DNA of 64,000 bases. Source: Novosphingopyxis sp965218915 (GTDB lineage Bacteria; Pseudomonadota; Alphaproteobacteria; Sphingomonadales; Sphingomonadaceae). Below the pieces are notes generated by a model, which ran no database searches, had not been told where the DNA came from, and was given only the letters and a program-made list of their open reading frames with translations. The stretch is from the NCBI RefSeq assembly GCF_965218915.1, contig NZ_OZ244708.1, positions 3,162,001 through 3,226,000 on the forward strand. The letters are read 5' to 3'. This document shows, in pieces, positions 59,437 to 64,000 of the stretch. Position numbers and translations under genes: made by a program. How positions within the stretch are numbered: the stretch's first letter is position 1; each line of letters opens with the position of its first letter.

Positions 59437-61023
59437 ATGGCCCACGACATCGTCATCATCGGCTCGGGCGCCGCCGGCCTCACCGCCGCCATCTCGCTGG
59501 CGGAGCGCTTCAGGGTGCTGGTGCTCGCCAAGGGCAATCTGGCGCAGGGCTCCACCGCCTGGGCGCAGGGCGGGATCGCCGCGGTGCTGGGCGGGGGCGA
59601 CACGTTCGAAGACCATATCCGCGACACCATGATCGCGGGCGCGGGGCTGAACCGGCGCGAGACGGTGGAAACGGTGATCGAGAACGCGCCGCGGGCGATC
59701 GAGCGGCTGATCGCGATGGGCGTGCCGTTCAACAAAGAAAAGGACGCGCTGCATCTGACGCGCGAGGGGGGCCATTCGCATCGGCGGATCGTGCATGTCG
59801 ACGATGCCACCGGCTGGGCGGTGCAGGAGGCGCTGCTCAAGACCGCGCGCGCCAATCCGAACATCACGCTGCTGCCGCATCAGGTGGCGATCGACCTCAT
59901 CACCGGGCGGCACGAGGAAAAATTCTCCGGATCGGGCCGCGTCTGGGGCGTCTATGCGCTCGATCAGCAGACCGGCAAGGTCAATGCGCATACCGGGCGC
60001 GCGACCATCGTGGCGACGGGCGGGGCGGGCCGCTGTTACCTGTTCTCCACCGCGCCGCGCGGCGCGACGGGGGACGGCATCGCCATGGCCTGGCGCGCCG
60101 GCGCGCGGGTCTCGAACATGGAGATGATGCAGTTCCACCCCACCTGCCTGTACAACACGCAAGTCAAGAATTTCCTGATCACCGAGGCGGTGCGCGGCGA
60201 GGGCGGTCAGCTGAAACTGCCGGCCGGCGCGCCCGAAGCGGGGACACGCTTCATGCCGCGCTTCGACGAGCGCGAGGAGCTGGCCCCGCGCGATATCGTG
60301 GCGCGCGCGATCGACCATGAACTGAAGCGGCTGGGGCTCGACTATGTCGATCTCGACATTTCGCACAAGGAACCGGAATTCGTCCGCCATCACTTCCCGA
60401 ACATTTACGAGAAACTGCTGACGCTCGGCATCGACATGACGAAACAGCCGATCCCCGTGGTGCCCGCGCAGCATTATACCTGCGGCGGCGTGCTGATCGA
60501 TCTGCAGGGCCGGACCGACCTGCCGGGGCTGTATGCGGCGGGCGAGGTGACCGAGAGCGGGCTGCACGGCGCCAACCGGCTTGCCAGCAACAGCCTGCTC
60601 GAATGCTTCGTGTTCGGCGAGGCGGCGGCGCGCGACATCATGGCGCGCTGGGACGCGTTCGAGGAGGTGCCCGCGATCCGCCCTTGGGACGAAAGCCGCG
60701 TCACCGATTCGGACGAGGAGGTGGTGATCAAGCAGAACTGGACCGAGATCCGCCGCTTCATGTGGAATTATGTCGGCATCGTGCGCACCACCAAGCGGCT
60801 GGAACGCGCGCAGCACCGCATTCAGTTGCTGAGCGGCGAAGTCGCGGACTATTACGGCAATTTCCGCGTGACCGGCGATCTGGTCGAGCTGCGCAACCTG
60901 CTGCAGAGCGCGGACCTGATCGTGCGCAGCGCGCTCAAGCGCAAGGAAAGCCGGGGTCTGCATTACAATACCGACTATCCGGATCTGCTGCCGGTGGCAG
61001 AAGACACGGTGCTGGTGCCGTAG
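59437..61023 (+). CDS. nadB: L-aspartate oxidase
   Basis: 528 aa. FAD motif DIVIIGSGAAGLTAAISLAE, then STAWAQGGIAAVLGGGDTFE and ATGGAGRCYLFSTAPRGATG, all typical. MQFHPTCLYN and VPAQHYTCGGVLIDLQGRTD (catalytic His/Arg region) are present. Oxidises L-aspartate to iminoaspartate in NAD synthesis; partners nadA and nadC are not in this window. ATG 59437 immediately follows repeat copy 2. Confidence 0.95.
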   Translation: MAHDIVIIGSGAAGLTAAISLAERFRVLVLAKGNLAQGSTAWAQGGIAAVLGGGDTFEDHIRDTMIAGAGLNRRETVETVIENAPRAIERLIAMGVPFNKEKDALHLTREGGHSHRRIVHVDDATGWAVQEALLKTARANPNITLLPHQVAIDLITGRHEEKFSGSGRVWGVYALDQQTGKVNAHTGRATIVATGGAGRCYLFSTAPRGATGDGIAMAWRAGARVSNMEMMQFHPTCLYNTQVKNFLITEAVRGEGGQLKLPAGAPEAGTRFMPRFDEREELAPRDIVARAIDHELKRLGLDYVDLDISHKEPEFVRHHFPNIYEKLLTLGIDMTKQPIPVVPAQHYTCGGVLIDLQGRTDLPGLYAAGEVTESGLHGANRLASNSLLECFVFGEAAARDIMARWDAFEEVPAIRPWDESRVTDSDEEVVIKQNWTEIRRFMWNYVGIVRTTKRLERAQHRIQLLSGEVADYYGNFRVTGDLVELRNLLQSADLIVRSALKRKESRGLHYNTDYPDLLPVAEDTVLVP

Positions 61024-61190
61024 CCTTCTCTCCTCCCGTAAACGGGAGGGAATTGTCCGCACACTCCATTCGCCGCATCGGGGGAATCGTTCATCGCAGC
61101 CCTCTGGCCGCGGCGTTCGCGCGGGTGGATTTAAGCACGGGTTCACACATGGGCACTAGTCCTCATGTGTCTGGGAGGGTTCGAGTTCTG

Positions 61191-62309
61191 ATGTATTACG
61201 ATTTCGCCCGGCGGCTTCGCCCCGCCGCGTTGTTATGTTCCGTCGCCGCGCTGGCGGCCTGCGTGCCGAGCGCCCGCGCGCCGCAGCCGGCTCCGCCGGC
61301 CGCCCGCGCGCCCGTGCAGCGGCCCGTGCCGGCCCCGCCGCCGCCCGCGCCGGTCAGCTACACCAATCCCGCCGCCGAGCGCCCCGCGCCCGGCCTCGTC
61401 GCCGAGATCGACGAACTGTGGCGCGGGTTTCCCGGCACCACCGGCATCGCGGTGCGCCGGATCGACGGCGACTGGTCGTTCGGGATGCGCAAGGACGAGC
61501 TGTTCCCGCAACAGAGCGTGTCGAAGACCTGGGTGACGCTGACGATCCTGGACGAGGTCGACCAGGGCAAGCTCAAGCTCAGCGATCCGGTCACGATCAC
61601 GACCGACGACCTCGCCGTGTTCCACCAGCCGATCCGCGACCGCGTGCTCGCCAACGGCTCGATTACCGAGACGGTCTACAACCTGATCCAGGAAGCGATC
61701 ACGCATAGCGACAACACCGCCAACGACGCGCTGCTGTGGAAATCGGGCGGCCCCGATGCGGTGAACGGCTTCATCGCGCGCAAAGGCTTGGGCGCGATCC
61801 GCTTCGGGCCGGGCGAACGGCTGCTCCAGAGCCGTATCGCCGGCCTGACCTGGAACCAGGATTATGCGATCGGCAGCCGCTTCTTCGCCGCGCGCGCCGA
61901 ACTGCCGGTCGAGACGCGCCGGGCCGCGCTCTATGACTATCTGCGCGATCCGATCGACGGGGCGAGCCCGCAGGCGATCGTCGATGCGCTGGCCATGCTG
62001 GCGCGCGGCGAGCTGCTTTCGCCTGAATCGACGCAATTGATGCTGGAGACGATGAGCCGCACGCATAGCGGCCCCAACCGGCTGAAGGCGGGCGTGCCCG
62101 CGGGCTGGCAGTTCAAGCACAAGACCGGCACCGGCCAGGAGCTGGGCGGCATCGCCACCGGCTATAACGATATCGGCATCATGACCGCGCCCGACGGCAC
62201 GCGCTATGCCGTCGCGGTGATGCTGGGCGATACCACCGCGAGCATTCCCGATCGCATGCGGTTGATGCAGGGCGTCAGCCGCGCCGTGGCGCGCTATCAC
62301 GGGATTTAG
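61191..62309 (+). CDS. Serine beta-lactamase (class A-like) lipoprotein
   Basis: 372 aa. Signal peptide with lipobox LAAC (residues about 22-25), then a proline-rich linker. Serine hydrolase motifs: SVSKTWVTL (S-x-x-K), EAITHSDNTANDALL (SDN) and QFKHKTGTGQELGG (KTG). ATG 61191 was chosen; the frame is open far upstream inside nadB. It may hydrolyse beta-lactams or be a D-Ala-D-Ala-type hydrolase; the omega-loop Glu cannot be assigned with confidence. Confidence 0.85.
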   Translation: MYYDFARRLRPAALLCSVAALAACVPSARAPQPAPPAARAPVQRPVPAPPPPAPVSYTNPAAERPAPGLVAEIDELWRGFPGTTGIAVRRIDGDWSFGMRKDELFPQQSVSKTWVTLTILDEVDQGKLKLSDPVTITTDDLAVFHQPIRDRVLANGSITETVYNLIQEAITHSDNTANDALLWKSGGPDAVNGFIARKGLGAIRFGPGERLLQSRIAGLTWNQDYAIGSRFFAARAELPVETRRAALYDYLRDPIDGASPQAIVDALAMLARGELLSPESTQLMLETMSRTHSGPNRLKAGVPAGWQFKHKTGTGQELGGIATGYNDIGIMTAPDGTRYAVAVMLGDTTASIPDRMRLMQGVSRAVARYHGI

Positions 62310-62351
62310 GCGCTGAAATCTTCTTCCGCCCGGGCGGGAGAAGGATACGAA

Positions 62352-62401
62352 GCCCCGGATTTAATCCGGGGCGCAGTTGCCTGCCCCCGCGAAAGCGGGG
62401 G
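62352..62401. terminator. Two hairpins after the beta-lactamase gene
   Basis: GCCCCGGATT-T-AATCCGGGGC (62352-62372) and CCCCCGC-GAAA-GCGGGGG (62384-62401). They lie between the convergent beta-lactamase and the lipoprotein gene, so may work as terminators for both, though no T-run is present. Confidence 0.5.
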
Positions 62402-62524
62402 GATGAGGGCGGGCGGCGCGTCAGCGCCATCGGCAGCACCGCATCGTTATAAGGGCGCCCTCTCCGCTGCGACTAGGGAGCAAGCTCCCAAGTCTCGCTC
62501 CTCTCCCGCAGGCGAGAGAGGGAC

Positions 62525-62725
62525 TTACTGCGCTGGCGTCGCTTCCCCCGTCGGCTCTGCTTCGGGCAGCGGCGGGGGATCGGTGCGGCTGTCGAGCATT
62601 TCCGCCGCCTCGTCCAGCGCGCGCGCTTCGCCCACGGTGACGCCGCCCGGACCGGGGTCGTTCTCCTTCGGCCCGCAGGCGGCGAGGATGAGAAGCGGGA
62701 TCAGGAACAGGCCGAAGCGTTTCAT
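62525..62725 (-). CDS. Small lipoprotein
   Basis: 66 aa: MKRFGLFLIPLLILAACGPK, with the lipobox LAAC at residues 14-17 and an acidic, proline-rich remainder (LDSRTDPPPLPEAEPTG). No known domain. It is probably anchored to a membrane. Confidence 0.7.
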   Translation of the reverse strand: MKRFGLFLIPLLILAACGPKENDPGPGGVTVGEARALDEAAEMLDSRTDPPPLPEAEPTGEATPAQ

Positions 62726-62877
62726 GGGCTTGTTCTAGCCACCCGCACTCCTATCACCAGAAAAAAGATGCGGGCGAGGGATGCCTCCGCCAGCCCTCCC
62801 CGAGATGCCAGCTTTCGCCGGCATGACGAAAGAAGGTCGGGAGTCGTTGCGCGTTTCCCGGCTCCCGTCAGCTTGCG

Positions 62878-63138
62878 CTATTTAGCGACGGGGGTCTCGC
62901 CCGCCATCGGCGTGGCGCTGTCGGTCATGGTGCCCTCGGTCATCGCGTCGGCGTTCATCTCGCCCATCGCGTCGGCATCGGATTCGGCACCGGCGACGGC
63001 GTCGTTCGCCATGTCGGTCGGCGCGGCATCGGTCGCTTCGACATCGACGTCGTCGACTTCGCTCGCCTCGTCGCTGCCCGAGCAGGCGGCAAGACCGAGC
63101 GAACCGGCCAGGATTATCGAAACGGCAAATGTCTTCAT
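62878..63138 (-). CDS. Small acidic lipoprotein
   Basis: 86 aa: MKTFAVSIILAGSLGLAACS, lipobox LAAC, then a strongly acidic, Ala/Asp/Met-rich tail. Low complexity and without any domain I know. About 150 bases separate it from the previous lipoprotein gene. A similar layout is seen for many small sphingomonad lipoproteins. Confidence 0.65.
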   Translation of the reverse strand: MKTFAVSIILAGSLGLAACSGSDEASEVDDVDVEATDAAPTDMANDAVAGAESDADAMGEMNADAMTEGTMTDSATPMAGETPVAK

Positions 63139-63337
63139 GGGGAATACCCCTCCCTAGTTGTCTTCGCGTCTTCGCGTCTTCGATCGCCGGATTGCTACCG
63201 ATCCATGGGCGCGGGCCTAGGTGCCCAGCGGCAGATTTGCAACGCAGATGTTGCTACGCATACCCTCGCGCCATTGTGCATGATAACCAGCGCGATGGCG
63301 CGGGCGCGGATTCCGAATGAGACGCCAATCAGCACGA

Positions 63338-63368
63338 TTGACCACATATAAAGAAAACTTTATATGTG
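63338..63368 (+). promoter_or_regulatory. Leaderless promoter with palindromic operator
   Basis: -35 TTGACC (63338-63343) and -10 TATATG (63361-63366) are 17 bases apart, so transcription would start at about 63373, at or next to the ATG at 63374. A perfect palindrome, CACATATAAAG-AAAA-CTTTATATGTG (63343-63368), lies between the two boxes. No ribosome site precedes the ATG. Confidence 0.7.
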
Positions 63369-63373
63369 CCCGG

Positions 63374-64000
63374 ATGGATGAAGCGCTCCCTTTCGATAAC
63401 GACGACGATGGCGGTCTTCCCGTGATCATGCGCGCGCTCGCCGACGACAGCCGCATTCGGATCATGCTGCTGATCGTGGACACCGAACTGGCGGTGGGCG
63501 AGATCGCCCAAATCCTCGAGCAGAGCCAGCCGCGCGCCAGCCGTCATATCCGCATATTGTGCAACGCAGGTCTCGCCGAGCGTCGCCGCGAGGGCAGTTG
63601 GACCTTTCTGCGGCCCGGAAATTCCGCTGCGTTGCCAAGTATCCGCAAGCTCATGTCCGATTGCAAGGCACATGACAGCGCGGTGGCGCGCGACGACCGC
63701 TCTCGGCTCACCCAAGTCCGCGCCGAACGCGCGCGCAGCGCCGAGGCCTATTTCGAGGCGCAGGCGGACAAATGGGACGAAATTCGCTCGTTCCACGTTG
63801 CCGAGGCGCAGGTCGAGGCGGCGATGCTGGCGATGATCGGCACGCAGGATATCGGCCGGCTGCTGGATATCGGCACCGGCACCGGCCGCATGATCGAGCT
63901 GTTCGGACCGCGCGCGCGCGCCGTGTGCGGGATCGACAAAAGTCCCGACATGCTTCGTCTCGCCCGAGCCAAGCTCGACGGCGATTTGCAGGCCGAACTG
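63374..64000 (+). CDS. ArsR-type HTH fused to SAM-dependent methyltransferase (incomplete at window end)
   Basis: 209 codons to the edge. Residues 1-80: ArsR winged HTH (MRALADDSRIRIMLLIVDTE, then LAVGEIAQILEQSQPRASRH and GLAERRREGSWTFL). From about residue 150: methyltransferase with DIGTGTGRMIELFGPRARAV, then CGIDKSPDMLRLARAKL. Such fusions often lie by methionine-pathway genes (metF/metH) and regulate them. It is preceded by a palindrome, so autoregulation is likely. Confidence 0.88.
   Translation, partial: MDEALPFDNDDDGGLPVIMRALADDSRIRIMLLIVDTELAVGEIAQILEQSQPRASRHIRILCNAGLAERRREGSWTFLRPGNSAALPSIRKLMSDCKAHDSAVARDDRSRLTQVRAERARSAEAYFEAQADKWDEIRSFHVAEAQVEAAMLAMIGTQDIGRLLDIGTGTGRMIELFGPRARAVCGIDKSPDMLRLARAKLDGDLQAEL

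Noticed and set aside
59425..61146. 573-codon minus-strand open frame opposite nadB
   Set aside because: Antisense shadow of a clear L-aspartate oxidase gene, with typical GC-rich composition artefact.
60603..61190. Upstream extension of the beta-lactamase frame through nadB
   Set aside because: A signal peptide and lipobox begin at 61191; the upstream part is out-of-frame nadB.
1..64000. CRISPR array, rRNA operon, riboswitch, replication origin
   Set aside because: No regularly spaced repeats, rRNA landmarks, known riboswitch motifs or DnaA-box clusters were noticed in the window.

Overview
The window looks like a chromosome segment of a GC-rich alphaproteobacterium, most probably a member of the Sphingomonadales. 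The grounds are codon and base use, the family mix (rpoN-lptB, glnK-amtB, tldD, nadB, CHCC zinc finger, ArsR-methyltransferase) and the abundant short GC-rich palindromes between genes. The genus cannot be fixed from the sequence alone.

Two parts join at a tRNA-Ser(GGA) gene (44018-44107, minus strand). From 44.1 kb to the right end the DNA reads as ordinary core genome: a secreted cyclophilin, alanine dehydrogenase, rpoN-lptB, a GMC oxidoreductase, amtB-glnK with a clear terminator, an EEP nuclease/DUF2007/DUF924 operon, tldD, an intact IS30-type element, a CHCC zinc-finger protein, an ABC ATPase, a DUF559 gene set inside a pair of 90-bp repeats, nadB, a serine beta-lactamase lipoprotein, two tiny lipoproteins, and the start of a probably leaderless ArsR-methyltransferase gene with a perfect palindrome over its promoter.

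Left of the tRNA, at least the DNA near it and possibly everything back to position 1 has the look of a genomic island. A P4-type tyrosine integrase lies next to the tRNA 3' end. Beside it sit an AlpA-type regulator and a candidate defence locus at 37.7-41.4 kb: two homologous 76-77 aa proteins around a membrane-anchored protein, a protein resembling the Abi_C (abortive infection) family, and a protein with an N-terminal HEPN-type and C-terminal RES (NAD-degrading toxin) architecture.

Between about 9 and 37 kb lie many short 'regulator plus enzyme' units separated by IS debris. They include LysR with a three-subunit molybdenum aldehyde oxidoreductase (PaoABC type), an aldo/keto reductase, an epoxide hydrolase and a double SnoaL protein; TetR with SnoaL and an NmrA-like reductase; LysR with DsbA-like, NAD(P)H-binding and GST genes; TetR with RidA; HxlR with an MBL-fold hydrolase; a DJ-1/PfpI protein; and VOC with a WYL regulator. 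Together they suggest detoxification or turnover of reactive aldehydes, epoxides and electrophiles. Several divergent pairs carry perfect palindromes that are probably the operators of the adjoining repressor.

Mobile elements: a complete IS66-type element with an 8-bp target duplication and a frameshifted tnpC (17704-20213); a complete IS5-type element inserted after codon 2 of a resolvase relic (28328-29172); a 90-bp IS5 end that truncates a dead DUF6880-like gene (6439-6525); IS66, IS3 and IS5 relics at 30.6-31.3, 32.9-33.6 and 36.5-36.7 kb; and the IS30-type element at 56.5-57.5 kb. The far left (0.1-8.4 kb) holds a BON-MscS channel, two paralogous carboxylesterases, and a cluster of MucR-like, SNase-like and SRAP genes with two microproteins whose stop codons overlap the next start.
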